This document shows positions 38,301 to 48,307 of a DNA stretch of 64,000 bases, piece by piece. Under the pieces are notes generated by a model that saw only the letters and a program-made list of their open reading frames with translations, was not told the DNA's origin and did no database searches. Each line of letters starts with the position of its first letter. The stretch's first letter is position 1. This DNA is from Chryseobacterium sp. 52 (GTDB taxonomy: Bacteria > Bacteroidota > Bacteroidia > Flavobacteriales > Weeksellaceae), in the NCBI RefSeq assembly GCF_002754245.1, contig NZ_PEEX01000001.1, positions 1,778,001 through 1,842,000 on the forward strand. The letters are read 5' to 3'. The position numbers and the translations under genes are program-made.

Positions 38301-41300
38301 GATATTATATGCAACTGGGTGAACTTCCATTGACTTCAAACGGAAAGGTAGACAGAAAGGCACTACCCATGCCAGAAGATATGGGCATTGATACAGGTGT
38401 GGAATATGTATCTCCGCAAACTTCTACAGAAAAGATCCTGGTTGAGATCTGGCAGGAATTGTTAGGTATTGAACCAATAGGCATACATGATAACTTCTTT
38501 GATTTGGGAGGCCACAGTTTGAAAGCGACACGTTTATCCAGCCAGATCAGCAAACATCTGGGTGTTCAGTTAGCCCTTACAGACTTGTTCCGATATTCTG
38601 TTTTACAGGATCAGGCTCTTCTGATTGATAATTCCCAAAAGACAATTTTTGCCTCCATTCCTCAGTCGCCTGTCCAGACAGATTACCCATTATCTTCCTC
38701 GCAGAAGCGTATGTGGATTTTGAGCCAGTTCGAGGCTGGCAATTTGGCCTATAGCATTCCATCGAGCCACCATATCCATGGCTCTCTGGACCTTGTAAGC
38801 CTTGAGGAATCCTTCAGGCGCATCGTTTCGCGTCATGAAATTCTTCGTACGGTCTTCCGTCTTGATGAGCACCTAGAAGCGCGTCAGTACATTTTATCTG
38901 CGGAAGCTTTTGAATTTAATATCGATTACCGTGACTTGCGTGGGATTGATCTTCAGGAAGATCAGGTCCGTGATTACATCTACCGTGAATCTGTTGTTGC
39001 CTTTGACCTTTCCCATGGTCCTTTGCTTCGTTTAGGATTGTTCCGTCTAGGAGATGAAGATTATGTTCTTAACAGTGTGATGCACCATATAATCAGTGAT
39101 GCCTGGTCTATGGAGGTTATGGTCCGCGAGCTTATGTTACTCTACAATGGTCTGAGCCAGGGTCGTGATGTTGTTCTTCCAGGGTTAAATCTTCAGTACA
39201 GGGATTATTCCGTATGGCAACAGGATAATCTTCAAAATGGTTCTTCTGAGAAGCATGCGCGCTACTGGCAGGAGCAGTTCACCTCGGTTCCAGGTGTTTT
39301 AGATCTTCCGACGGATTACCTCCGCCCTGTTGTAAAGACTTACAACGGTGCAGTATACAATAAATTATTTTCTAGTACCCTTACCCAGGGTCTTAAAGAT
39401 CTTGTCCATGAGAGCGGCAGTACGCTTTTCATGGGGCTACTGGGTATGCTTAATGTGTTATTCTACCGTTATACGGGTCAGAAAGACATTGTCCTGGGAA
39501 CTTCCGTAGCAGGACGTAACCACCCTGATCTTGAAGACCAGATCGGTTTTTACATCAATACCTTAGCCCTTCGCACGCGTTTTGAAGGAGGCGATAGCTT
39601 CCGTATGCTTTTGGATAAAGTCAAGGCCACTGTTTTTGCCGGCCTTGAACACCAGGATTACCCATTTGATGAGCTTGTAGAATCGCTGTCGCTTGCAACA
39701 GATTTGAGCCGCAATCCTTTGTTTGATGTGATAGTAACCCTTCAAAACGCCGATATTGGTAATAACCAGTCAGTAGAGGGTATGCAGGGTCTAAATTTCA
39801 GCAGTTCCGATGCTGCCTTTCTGGGGAGTATCTTTGATATGACCTTTAACTTTGAAGAACGAGGAGATGTGCTCTCTCTGTCTTTGATGTACAATACCGA
39901 TTTGTTCAGTTCTGAACGTATCTCGCATTTGGGAGATCACCTGGAGCATTTGCTTGGCAGTATCCTTGGCGATGCAGATTTGCAGCTCAACAGCCTGGAT
40001 TATATCCCTGCTAATGAGGTTGCTTTATTGGAACAATACAATACCAGCCAGATCCGTGAAGTATCACCAATGAGCATTGTTAGCCTTTTCAGGAGGCAAT
40101 GCGGGCATACCCCTGATCGTATTGCGTTGAGTTTCAACGGACATGATATGAGCTACGCTGAGCTTGATAGTAAGTCAGACCAGCTTGCCCATTACTTATT
40201 ATCCTCGTATGAACTTGACGGTCCTTGTATAGGCTTGCTTCTAGACAAGAGTCCTTTGCTTTTGATCGGTATTCTGGGTATCTTAAAGTCAGGGCGTGGT
40301 TATCTTCCTATAGATATAAACACCCCGGATATCCGCCGCTCGGAGATTCTGTCAGACTCGGGCTGCAGTGTGCTTTTGAGCCATACTGATTACCTTATGG
40401 AACTCAGCAGCGTTGATGTTTCCGTGATGTACCTGGACATTGAGCTGGACAATGCCCCTGCAGGTTCAATTGCTTCTTTGGCGGATCCATCGTGGGATGA
40501 TTTGGCGTATGTTATGTATACGTCAGGAACCACAGGGCGTTCCAAGGGCGTTATGGTCTCTCATGGCTCTGTCGTTAGTCTTGTTCGTGATGTAGATTAT
40601 GTTAGCTTTACATCAGACCAGGTGATCCTCTCCACAGGTTCTGTATCTTTTGATGCTACGACTTTTGAATACTGGGGAGCGCTGCTCAATGGAGGACGCC
40701 TTGTGTTGTGTTCCCGTGAAGTATTGTTAGATCCGGTAGAGCTTGAATCTCTGATATTGAGTCAGGATGTTACTATGATGTGGTTTACTTCGGGATGGTT
40801 CAATGAGCTTGTAGAGCATTCGCTGGGAATTTTCTCAGGGCTTCAGATCGTTTTGGTTGGAGGTGACCGCTTGTCACCGATTCATATCGCACGTGTAGGT
40901 TCCGCTTATCCTGATCTTACCCTTATTAACGGTTACGGTCCTACGGAGAATACGACATTTTCTCTGACGCATAAGATCAGTTCATGTGATCCATCAGATA
41001 CCGTTCCTATAGGTCTTCCTTTTACGAACCGGGGAGTTTATATTTTGGATGCTAATATGAATTTGGTAGGTCATGGGGTTATGGGAGAACTCTACCTTTT
41101 CGGAGCGGGTCTCTCCCAGGGTTACCTTGGCGATTCGGTTCTTACGGCAGAGAAATTCATTCCTCATCCTTTCAAAGAAGGCGAACGTTTATACAGGACG
41201 GGTGATTTGGGCAGGTGGAACTACGGAGGTTATGTTGAGTTCATGGGCCGTAACGATGATCAGGTAAAGATCCGTGGTTATCGTATCGAGCTTGGAGAGA

Positions 41301-44300
41301 TCGCGCAGGTTATGAACCAGCATCCCCTGATTACCAACTGTCTTGTTCATGCCACTGAAGGTTCCTCTGAGAATAAAGATTTGATTTTATATTATGTGAG
41401 TGAATCTTCGTTAAGCATTCGCGATCTACGATCTTATTTATCAGAGCGTTTACCCTCGTATATGATCCCGGGATATTATTTGCCGTTGGATGAACTTCCA
41501 TTGACATCAAATGGAAAGGTAGACAGAAAGGCACTACCCATGCCAGAAGATATGGGCATCGATACGGGTATGGAGTACGTATCTCCGCAAACTTCTACAG
41601 AGAAGATTCTGGTTAAGATCTGGAGTGATGTTTTGTCGCTGGATGCAGATAATATTGGTCTTTATGATGACTTCTTTGATTTGGGCGGTCATAGCTTGAA
41701 GGCTACACGTTTGTCGAGCCAGATCAGCAGCCGTTTTGAGGTGCAGCTAGGTCTTAAAGAACTTTTCAGATATACGAAGCTTGAAGATCAGGCTCTTCTG
41801 ATTGATAATTCTCAAAAGACAGTTCTGGCCTCTATTCCCCAGGCGAGTGTCCAGGCAGATTACCCCTTGTCTTCTTCTCAGAAGCGTATGTGGATTTTGA
41901 GCCAGTTTGAGGATGCTAACCTCGCTTATAACGTAAACGGGGTGTATGAATTTGATTCAGGTTTTGATCAATCAGCATTTGAATTGGCTTATTTGGATCT
42001 CATCGTGCGTCATGAATCTTTACGTACAGTCTTCAGGGCAAATGATCAGGGTGATATCCGTCAGTTGATTCTTGATCCTGATCCGGATAAATTCCAAGTG
42101 TCCTATTTTGATTTCCAGGATCGTAATGAAGCTGATGAATCATCGCAAAAGATCTCTGATTATATCACCGAAGCGTTCGATTTGTATAATGGTCCTTTAT
42201 TTAAATTAGGTCTGTTCCGTCTTTCCCCGGAGAGGTTGGTTCTAGCCTACAGCATGCACCATATCATCAGTGACGGATGGTCGTTACAGGTTATGATCCG
42301 TGAGCTTTTGTCTCTTTACCATGCGCATGCTACGGGTACCTCGAGCGGTTTATTGCCTCTTCGTATCCAATATAAGGATTATGTTATGTGGCAGATTATG
42401 GAGAATTCTACTGCCCATTACGATGAAATGAAAGCGTACTGGCTGGGAGAGTTCTCAGGAGATCTTCCAGTGCTTAACCTTGCTGGTGATTACCCTCGTC
42501 CTGTAGTTAAGAGCTATAAAGGAAGTACCTACCATACGATACTGGATAAAACGTTGACAGCAGGACTTCATCGTGTTTCTAAAAACTCAGGAGCCACGCT
42601 GTATATGTCTTTGCTGAGTAGTATCAATGTATTATTGTACCGCTACAGTGGAGATACGGATATCATTTTGGGTTGTCCTATCACAGGGCGTGACCATATC
42701 GACCTTGACAACCAGATTGGCTTTTACCTCAATACCCTTGCTATCCGCAGCCGGTTCTCCTCAGAGGACAGCTTCACTAAACTTCTTTCAGATGTTCGTG
42801 ATACGACAATGAACGGTTACAAGTATAAAGGTTATGGCTTTGATGAGCTGGTTGAAGATCTGGATCTGGTACGTGATATCAGCCGTAATCCTTTGTTTGA
42901 TGTTTTAGTAGTACTTCAGAACAACGATATCGGTGGTGACCAGGCTATCGAATCAGAATCTTCAACAACAGTAACGATACAGGATTACGAGAGGTCCGAT
43001 GACGGTATCAGTAAGTTTGACTTGAGCTTTGATTTTAGTGAGGTCTCGGGTGAATTATACCTCTTTGTGAATTACAACACGGATATCTATAACAGCTCTA
43101 CGATTGAGCGTATGTGCCGTCATCTGGACACTCTTTTAAGATCGGCCATCGAACATCCTGATGCAGCTATTAAGGAGCTGAAGATATTATCAGATCCGGA
43201 AGAATACGAATTGTTAGAGGTTTTTAGCGGTACTAGTGAAGCCTATCCTCAGGGAGAAACGGTGATCAGCTTATTTGAGAAACAGGCGATATCTACACCA
43301 GATCATGTTGCCATAGTGTTTGAAGAAGAAGAGTTAACCTATAAAGAGCTTGACGAGAAATCCAACCAGCTTGCGCATTATTTAACCTCGCAGGGCATCG
43401 GAAAAGAGGTTTTAGTTCCGGTGTGTTTTGAGCGGTCTTTAGAGATGATCATAGGTATTTTGGGAATTATGAAAGCTGGCGGCGCTTATGTACCGATAGA
43501 TCCTAAGCATCCGAAATCCCGTATAGAAACCATTTTAGAAGATTGTAATGCCGAAATTTTACTAACCCAGGAAAAATTAAAATCAGATTTGTTCGCAGGT
43601 CAGGACATCAGATGTATAGCGCTGAATGCAGAACAAGCATTATGGGAAAATCTTTCTACAGATGGATTGGCTCATGAAATTACTCCCAACCAGCTCGTTT
43701 ATATAATTTACACTTCGGGTACCACAGGAAAGCCTAAAGGAGTAATGATAGAGCATCATAATTTGTACAATTTTTTAAAGAGTTTTTCCTCAAGAGTATT
43801 TGAAGAAGGCTTTGTACGGCTATTGAGTATAGCTTCATCTACCTTTGACCCATCATTGCTTGAATATTTTATTCCTTTAACCCAAGGCGGGGAATTGATA
43901 TTAATTCATGATGAAGATTTGGATGATGCCAATAAATTGGCATCTAAAATCAATTATTACAAACCAAATGTCATTGAATGTACTCCATCGAGATGGCAGA
44001 CTTTAAAAGAAATTAATTGGTCCTGTGATTTTGACCTTAAGATTTTATGTGGAGCAGAACATTTATCCAATGATTTAAAATCATATTTATTATCGAATAG
44101 TACAAGTTGCTGGAATTTATATGGCCCGACGGAAACGACGATTTGGTCAACAGTTATCGAATTGAATGATGCAGTAAACAATGTTGGAAAGCCTATACCC
44201 AATACGGAGATTTATATATTGGATGCAGACTTAAAATTGGTTCCTAAAGGGATTTCCGGAGAAATATATATCGGTGGAGGTGGATTGTCGCGTGGTTATT

Positions 44301-47300
44301 TAAATCGTCCGGAATTAACCGAGGAGAAGTTTATCAGTCATGTTTTTAAGTCAGGAAAACAACTCTATAAAACAGGCGATTTGGGCCGATGGCTTGAAGA
44401 CGGAAATATTGAATTTATAGGCAGAAGCGACAATCAGGTTAAAATCAGAGGTTACAGGATAGAACTTGGTGAGATCGAGTCTCAATTAGATCATATAAAT
44501 GATGTGCAGCAATCTGCTGTGATTGTTGTAGGGGAAAATATTTCAGACAAACAGCTAGTGGCGTATTATACCTCAGATGAGGAAATTGATTCAGAATCCT
44601 TAAAATCGGGTTTAAAGTCTGTCTTGCCGGAATATATGGTTCCTAAAGTGTATTTGTACCTTGATAAATTTCCATTGACAGTTAGTGGGAAAATAAATAG
44701 AAAAGCATTACCAATACCTGATATCATTGCATATCAGAAGAAAGAATATGTTTCTCCACAAACTTCTACAGAGAAGATTCTGGTTGAGATCTGGAGTGAT
44801 GTTTTGTCGCTGGATGCAGATAATATTGGTCTTTATGATGACTTCTTTGATTTGGGAGGTCATAGTTTGAAAGCGACACGTTTATCCAGCCAGATCAGCA
44901 GCCGTTTTGAGGTGCAGCTAGGTCTTAAAGAGCTTTTCAGACATACGAAGCTTGAAGATCAGGCTCTTCTGATTGATAATTCCCAAAAGACAGTTCTGGC
45001 CTCTATTCCCCAGGCGAGTGTCCAGGCAGATTACCCCTTGTCTTCTTCTCAGAAGCGTATGTGGATTTTGAGCCAGTTTGAGGATGCTAACCTTGCTTAT
45101 AACGTAAACGGGGTGTATGAATTTGATTCAGGTTTTGATCAATCAGCATTTGAATTGGCTTATTTGGATCTCATCGTGCGTCATGAATCTTTACGTACAG
45201 TCTTCAGGGCAAATGATCAGGGTGATATCCGTCAGTTAATTCTTGATCCTGATTCTGCAAAATTCCATGTGTCCTATTTTGATTTCCAGGATCGTAATGA
45301 AGCTGATGAATCATCGCAAAAGATCTCTGATTATATCACCGAAGCGTTCGATTTATATAATGGTCCATTGTTTAAAGCCGGTCTGTTCCGTCTTTCCCCT
45401 GAGAGACTGGTTCTTGCCTACAGCATGCACCACATCATCAGTGACGGATGGTCGCTTCAGGTTATGATCCGTGAGCTTTTGTCTCTTTACCATGCGCATG
45501 CTACGGGTACCTCCAGCGGATTATTGCCTCTTCGTATCCAGTACAAGGATTATGTTATGTGGCAGATAATGGAGAATTCTACTGCCCATTACGATGAAAT
45601 GAAAGCGTACTGGCTGGGAGAGTTCTCAGGAGATCTTCCAGTGCTTAACCTTGCTGGTGATTACCCTCGTCCTGTAGTTAAGAGCTATAAAGGAAGTACC
45701 TACCATACGATACTGGATAAAACATTGACAGCAGGACTTCATCGTGTTTCTAAAAACTCAGGAGCCACGCTGTATATGTCTTTGCTGAGTAGCATCAATG
45801 TATTATTGTACCGCTACAGTGGAGATACGGATATCATTTTGGGTTGTCCGATCACAGGGCGTGACCATATCGACCTTGACAATCAGATTGGCTTTTACCT
45901 CAATACCCTTGCTATCCGCAGCCGGTTCTCCTCAGAGGACAGCTTCACTAAACTTCTTTCAGATGTTCGTGATACGACAATGAACGGTTACAAGTATAAA
46001 GGTTATGGCTTTGATGAGCTGGTTGAAGATCTGGATCTGGTACGTGATATCAGTCGTAATCCTTTGTTTGATGTTGCGGTTGTGCTGCAGAATAATGACA
46101 TTGGAGGCTCCCGGTCCCAGACAGAAGTTGCTTCTTCCGAATCAGATCCGATGATCGTTCAGGGTTATGAAAAGCCGGATGATGGTATCAGTAAGTTTGA
46201 CCTGACCTTTGATTTTAGTGAGGTCTCGGGTGAATTATACCTCTTTGTGAATTACAACACGGATATCTATAACAGCTCTACCATTGAGCGTATGTGCCGT
46301 CATCTGGACACTCTTTTAAGATCGGCCATCGAACATCCTGATATGAGTATAAAAGAGCTGGAGATTTTATCTGCTGCTGACCGAATAGAGCTTCTTGAAA
46401 GCTTCAATGATACTACTGTATCTTATCCTCAGGGAGATAATATTGTGAGTTTATTTGAGAAGCAGGCTATATCTACGCCAGATCATGTTGCCATAGTGTT
46501 TGAAGAAGAAGAGTTAACCTATAAAGAGCTAGACGAGAAATCCAACCAGCTTGCCCATTATTTAACCTCGTTGGGCGTTACAAAAGAGACATTAGTTCCC
46601 ATTTGTGTAGTTCGTTCTTTGGAGATGATCATTTCGATACTTGCCATTCTGAAGAGTGGCGGTGCCTATATCCCAATAGATCCTGACTATCCTGAATCGC
46701 GTATAGGTTTTATCCTTGAAGATTGTGCTGCGCGTTTTGTATTGACCCAGAAATCTTTATTAAAAGACCGGTCTAAGTTAAGCCAGGGGGTTTTAGCGAT
46801 CTCATTAGACACAGATGCGTCTCTATGGGAAAACCTTCCCAAAACCTCTTTAGGTGTTGAGATTACACCTGATCAACTCATTTATGTAATTTATACTTCA
46901 GGAACCACAGGCAATCCTAAGGGTGTAATGAATATACATGGTGGAGTTTTAAACCGTCTTTTATGGATGCAGGAAGAAATCCAGATCACAAGTCAAAGCG
47001 TACTTTTGCAAAAGACGCCTTATGTTTTTGATGTGTCTGTCTGGGAAATCTTAATGCCTTTTATAACCGGTTGTAAATTAGTTTTAGCCACTCCTGACGG
47101 CCATAAGAAACCGGATTATCTGGTGGATGTAATCAATACACATGGTATTGATTTAGTTCACTTTGTGCCTTCCATGTTGTCGGTGTTTTTAGAATTTGCA
47201 AAAGCCTATGAATTAAAGTCCCTCAAGAATGTTATTTGCAGTGGGGAAGCTCTTCCGCTGGGATTAAAACGTGAGTTCACCAAACATTTTGAATCGATCA

Positions 47301-48250
47301 ATCTTTACAACTACTATGGACCAACTGAAGCCGCAGTCGATGTTACGAGAATTAATCTGAATGTATATCAGGGTGAAGATGTAGTTCCGATAGGAAAACC
47401 AGTAGCCAATACAGAAGCCTACATTTTTGATTCTGATTTAAAACTGGTTCCCCTGGGTGTTGCCGGAGAACTATTTCTTGGCGGAGTGCAGTTGTCGCGT
47501 GGTTATCTGAACCGTCCTGAGTTAACGGCAGAGAAATTCATCTCTCATCCTTTCAAAGAAGGAGAGCGTTTGTACAGGACAGGTGATTTGGCCAGATGGC
47601 TTGCTGATGGCAACATAGAATTCATTGGCCGTAACGATGACCAGGTAAAGATCCGTGGTTACCGTATCGAGCTTGGAGAGATCGAATCGGAATTGGACCG
47701 CATGGAAGGCATCCAGCAATCCGTTGTGCTTGCCATTGGTGATGGTGCTTCAGAGAAACAGCTGGTAGCTTATTATGTCTCTGCGGCTGCCCTTGGTATT
47801 GACGATTTAAAGAACCATTTAAAGGCAGTGCTGCCTGAATATATGGTGCCTAAAGTTTATATGCACCTTGATAGTCTTCCCTTAACGGTTAATGGTAAGA
47901 TAGATCGCAAGGCATTGCCAATGCCTGATGCGAGAGCTTATGAGAAGAAAGAATATGTATCTCCACAAACTTCCACAGAGAAGATTCTGGTTGAGATCTG
48001 GCAGGAATTGTTAGGTATTGAACCAATAGGCATACATGATAACTTCTTTGATTTGGGAGGAAACTCTTTATCAGTAATTAAGTTTAAAGCGATAATAGTT
48101 AAAAGATTCAACCTGGATTTGAATGTATCAGTGACTTTTAAACTGAATAATGTGAAAAATATAGCGGAATATTTAGATTTAATTGCTAGTAAACAAGAAG
48201 TTACAAATGAAAAAGATGACGATGATGAAAAGGATGTGTTGTTCTTTTAA
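35354..48250 (+). CDS. NRPS, four modules: docking-[C-A-PCP]x4 (Leu, Val, Gly-like, Ser)
   Basis: 4298 aa, the largest gene in the window. Docking domain 1-55. C1 and C2 carry HHIISDA (His205-Ala211; His1244-Ala1250) instead of HHxxxDG; C3 and C4 have HHIISDG. A3 motifs near residues 673, 1723, 2788 and 3847. Codes: A1 DAWFFGNVVK (Leu); A2 DAFWLGGTFK (Val; published DAFWIGGTFK); A3 DPLELGLIWK (8/10 to the Gly code DILQLGLIWK); A4 DVWHISYVDK (Ser-like; published DVWHLSLIDK). PCP serines 1055, 2114, 3171 and 4238. The C terminus ends NEKDDDDEKDVLFF, sharing EKDVLFF with the gene at 49459. Almost every domain has a near-identical DNA copy elsewhere in the window. No E or TE domain. It accepts the chain from the PKS 4 bp upstream. 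Confidence 0.95.
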   Translation: MELNELFKTLRENKINISLHGENLKVGSDAPDIDVLLLEKIRENKSQIIDYLKTNISHKYEQIPLAPAADAYPLSSAQMRLWILSQFEGGNTAYIIPTTYTLKGILNIEHFKRSLLSIVSRHEILRTVFREDQNQDIKQYILSLESMDIEINYKDLRDDESRDEKVKKYIHEESVIPFNLHAGPLFRLGLFHLRDDYYVFSCVMHHIISDAWSIQVMIQELFLTYNALTKNEIIPLTPLKIQYKDYSIWQHSYKLSENMAASKAYWLSQFSGDLPILDAFADNARPKEKTYNGALYHKIFDQKLSKGLKEIIRSEGGTLFMGLTGLLKVLLFRYTNQSDITLGTPIARRNHPDLKDQIGFYINTLALRTKFDGEDSFKVLLNKVKTVTIASYEHQDYPFDELVEELNLFRDTSRNPLFDIMISLQNVDIGSHNTRAKEIEGLKIESYESAFLGSMFDLTFDFGEVSGELYLSVNYNTDIYNSSTIECMCRHLDTLLRSAIEHPDMSIKELEILSAADRIELLESFNDTTVSYPQGDNIVSLFEKQAISTPDHVAIVFEEEELTYKELDEKSNQLARYLLSRHSLGRGVLCGIMMDRSLDMIVSILAILKTGSGYVPIDVDYPQDRIDYMVEDSGCILVIDSALYADFANTCESYDSNSLEISISGNDLAYVIYTSGTTGHPKGVMVEHKGVVNLCFWHIETFDVGPHTKSTLYSNYSFDASVWELFPYLLKGASLYIVPSAVRLDLIALNNFYEDSGITHSFLPTALCESFIQIENHSLSYLFTGGDRLLTSNTSNHYKLVNNYGPTENSVVSTSFTLCQRLSQDMIPIGSPISNTQLYILDGDLRLVPKGAVGEICVSGSGLARGYLNRPELTAEKFISHPFKEGERLYRTGDLGRWNYGGYVEFMGRNDDQVKIRGYRIELGEIAQVMNQHPLITNCLVHASEGSSENKELILYYVSESSLSIRDLRSYLSERLPSYMIPGYYMQLGELPLTSNGKVDRKALPMPEDMGIDTGVEYVSPQTSTEKILVEIWQELLGIEPIGIHDNFFDLGGHSLKATRLSSQISKHLGVQLALTDLFRYSVLQDQALLIDNSQKTIFASIPQSPVQTDYPLSSSQKRMWILSQFEAGNLAYSIPSSHHIHGSLDLVSLEESFRRIVSRHEILRTVFRLDEHLEARQYILSAEAFEFNIDYRDLRGIDLQEDQVRDYIYRESVVAFDLSHGPLLRLGLFRLGDEDYVLNSVMHHIISDAWSMEVMVRELMLLYNGLSQGRDVVLPGLNLQYRDYSVWQQDNLQNGSSEKHARYWQEQFTSVPGVLDLPTDYLRPVVKTYNGAVYNKLFSSTLTQGLKDLVHESGSTLFMGLLGMLNVLFYRYTGQKDIVLGTSVAGRNHPDLEDQIGFYINTLALRTRFEGGDSFRMLLDKVKATVFAGLEHQDYPFDELVESLSLATDLSRNPLFDVIVTLQNADIGNNQSVEGMQGLNFSSSDAAFLGSIFDMTFNFEERGDVLSLSLMYNTDLFSSERISHLGDHLEHLLGSILGDADLQLNSLDYIPANEVALLEQYNTSQIREVSPMSIVSLFRRQCGHTPDRIALSFNGHDMSYAELDSKSDQLAHYLLSSYELDGPCIGLLLDKSPLLLIGILGILKSGRGYLPIDINTPDIRRSEILSDSGCSVLLSHTDYLMELSSVDVSVMYLDIELDNAPAGSIASLADPSWDDLAYVMYTSGTTGRSKGVMVSHGSVVSLVRDVDYVSFTSDQVILSTGSVSFDATTFEYWGALLNGGRLVLCSREVLLDPVELESLILSQDVTMMWFTSGWFNELVEHSLGIFSGLQIVLVGGDRLSPIHIARVGSAYPDLTLINGYGPTENTTFSLTHKISSCDPSDTVPIGLPFTNRGVYILDANMNLVGHGVMGELYLFGAGLSQGYLGDSVLTAEKFIPHPFKEGERLYRTGDLGRWNYGGYVEFMGRNDDQVKIRGYRIELGEIAQVMNQHPLITNCLVHATEGSSENKDLILYYVSESSLSIRDLRSYLSERLPSYMIPGYYLPLDELPLTSNGKVDRKALPMPEDMGIDTGMEYVSPQTSTEKILVKIWSDVLSLDADNIGLYDDFFDLGGHSLKATRLSSQISSRFEVQLGLKELFRYTKLEDQALLIDNSQKTVLASIPQASVQADYPLSSSQKRMWILSQFEDANLAYNVNGVYEFDSGFDQSAFELAYLDLIVRHESLRTVFRANDQGDIRQLILDPDPDKFQVSYFDFQDRNEADESSQKISDYITEAFDLYNGPLFKLGLFRLSPERLVLAYSMHHIISDGWSLQVMIRELLSLYHAHATGTSSGLLPLRIQYKDYVMWQIMENSTAHYDEMKAYWLGEFSGDLPVLNLAGDYPRPVVKSYKGSTYHTILDKTLTAGLHRVSKNSGATLYMSLLSSINVLLYRYSGDTDIILGCPITGRDHIDLDNQIGFYLNTLAIRSRFSSEDSFTKLLSDVRDTTMNGYKYKGYGFDELVEDLDLVRDISRNPLFDVLVVLQNNDIGGDQAIESESSTTVTIQDYERSDDGISKFDLSFDFSEVSGELYLFVNYNTDIYNSSTIERMCRHLDTLLRSAIEHPDAAIKELKILSDPEEYELLEVFSGTSEAYPQGETVISLFEKQAISTPDHVAIVFEEEELTYKELDEKSNQLAHYLTSQGIGKEVLVPVCFERSLEMIIGILGIMKAGGAYVPIDPKHPKSRIETILEDCNAEILLTQEKLKSDLFAGQDIRCIALNAEQALWENLSTDGLAHEITPNQLVYIIYTSGTTGKPKGVMIEHHNLYNFLKSFSSRVFEEGFVRLLSIASSTFDPSLLEYFIPLTQGGELILIHDEDLDDANKLASKINYYKPNVIECTPSRWQTLKEINWSCDFDLKILCGAEHLSNDLKSYLLSNSTSCWNLYGPTETTIWSTVIELNDAVNNVGKPIPNTEIYILDADLKLVPKGISGEIYIGGGGLSRGYLNRPELTEEKFISHVFKSGKQLYKTGDLGRWLEDGNIEFIGRSDNQVKIRGYRIELGEIESQLDHINDVQQSAVIVVGENISDKQLVAYYTSDEEIDSESLKSGLKSVLPEYMVPKVYLYLDKFPLTVSGKINRKALPIPDIIAYQKKEYVSPQTSTEKILVEIWSDVLSLDADNIGLYDDFFDLGGHSLKATRLSSQISSRFEVQLGLKELFRHTKLEDQALLIDNSQKTVLASIPQASVQADYPLSSSQKRMWILSQFEDANLAYNVNGVYEFDSGFDQSAFELAYLDLIVRHESLRTVFRANDQGDIRQLILDPDSAKFHVSYFDFQDRNEADESSQKISDYITEAFDLYNGPLFKAGLFRLSPERLVLAYSMHHIISDGWSLQVMIRELLSLYHAHATGTSSGLLPLRIQYKDYVMWQIMENSTAHYDEMKAYWLGEFSGDLPVLNLAGDYPRPVVKSYKGSTYHTILDKTLTAGLHRVSKNSGATLYMSLLSSINVLLYRYSGDTDIILGCPITGRDHIDLDNQIGFYLNTLAIRSRFSSEDSFTKLLSDVRDTTMNGYKYKGYGFDELVEDLDLVRDISRNPLFDVAVVLQNNDIGGSRSQTEVASSESDPMIVQGYEKPDDGISKFDLTFDFSEVSGELYLFVNYNTDIYNSSTIERMCRHLDTLLRSAIEHPDMSIKELEILSAADRIELLESFNDTTVSYPQGDNIVSLFEKQAISTPDHVAIVFEEEELTYKELDEKSNQLAHYLTSLGVTKETLVPICVVRSLEMIISILAILKSGGAYIPIDPDYPESRIGFILEDCAARFVLTQKSLLKDRSKLSQGVLAISLDTDASLWENLPKTSLGVEITPDQLIYVIYTSGTTGNPKGVMNIHGGVLNRLLWMQEEIQITSQSVLLQKTPYVFDVSVWEILMPFITGCKLVLATPDGHKKPDYLVDVINTHGIDLVHFVPSMLSVFLEFAKAYELKSLKNVICSGEALPLGLKREFTKHFESINLYNYYGPTEAAVDVTRINLNVYQGEDVVPIGKPVANTEAYIFDSDLKLVPLGVAGELFLGGVQLSRGYLNRPELTAEKFISHPFKEGERLYRTGDLARWLADGNIEFIGRNDDQVKIRGYRIELGEIESELDRMEGIQQSVVLAIGDGASEKQLVAYYVSAAALGIDDLKNHLKAVLPEYMVPKVYMHLDSLPLTVNGKIDRKALPMPDARAYEKKEYVSPQTSTEKILVEIWQELLGIEPIGIHDNFFDLGGNSLSVIKFKAIIVKRFNLDLNVSVTFKLNNVKNIAEYLDLIASKQEVTNEKDDDDEKDVLFF
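36777..38420 (+). repeat. Leu-type A-PCP repeat unit (copy 4 of 4)
   Basis: Begins with the same ACAACACGG anchor as 2074/25783/28918 (offset 10,994 from 25783) and is near-identical through the A domain. It diverges at the PCP, where the sequence changes to the ILVEIWQELLGIEPIGIHD form, so the copy boundary lies at the A-PCP junction. Confidence 0.8.
38512..41292 (+). repeat. Val-module repeat, copy 1 (pairs with 51105-53885)
   Basis: Near-identical to the segment 12,593 bp downstream, covering the PCP end, the C domain (HHIISDA) and most of the Val A domain. Identity stops at CGTATCGAGCTT (to about 41292/53885): copy 1 continues into the GEIAQVMNQ-type A-domain end found in the Leu modules, copy 2 into a different end (DDVVLGLLS). 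Confidence 0.9.
41700..44760 (+). repeat. C-A(Gly-like) module repeat, copy 1 (pairs with 60914-63974)
   Basis: Near-identical to the segment 19,214 bp downstream (anchors ACGTTTGTCG 41707/60921 and AAAAGCATTA 44701/63915), covering PCP, C and the A domain with code DPLELGLIWK. Confidence 0.9.
45010..46270 (+). repeat. Condensation-domain repeat (one of five near-identical copies)
   Basis: The C domain beginning YPLSSSQKRMWILSQFEDAN occurs almost unchanged at about 24550, 27685, 41850, 45010 and 61064. It precedes A domains of three different predicted specificities (Leu, Gly-like, Ser), so this C domain is being reused irrespective of acceptor residue. Confidence 0.85.
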
Positions 48251-48281
48251 TAGTAAATTAGGACAAGGACTAAAAAAGAAG

Positions 48282-48307
48282 ATCATAAAAAACTTACTTT
48301 TTATGAT
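48282..48307 (+). terminator. AT-rich hairpin after the four-module NRPS
   Basis: A perfect 10-bp stem ATCATAAAAA/TTTTTATGAT with loop ACTTAC lies 32 bp after the stop at 48250. It is symmetric in A/T and could terminate transcription in either direction; the low GC content makes it a modest terminator candidate. Confidence 0.5.
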
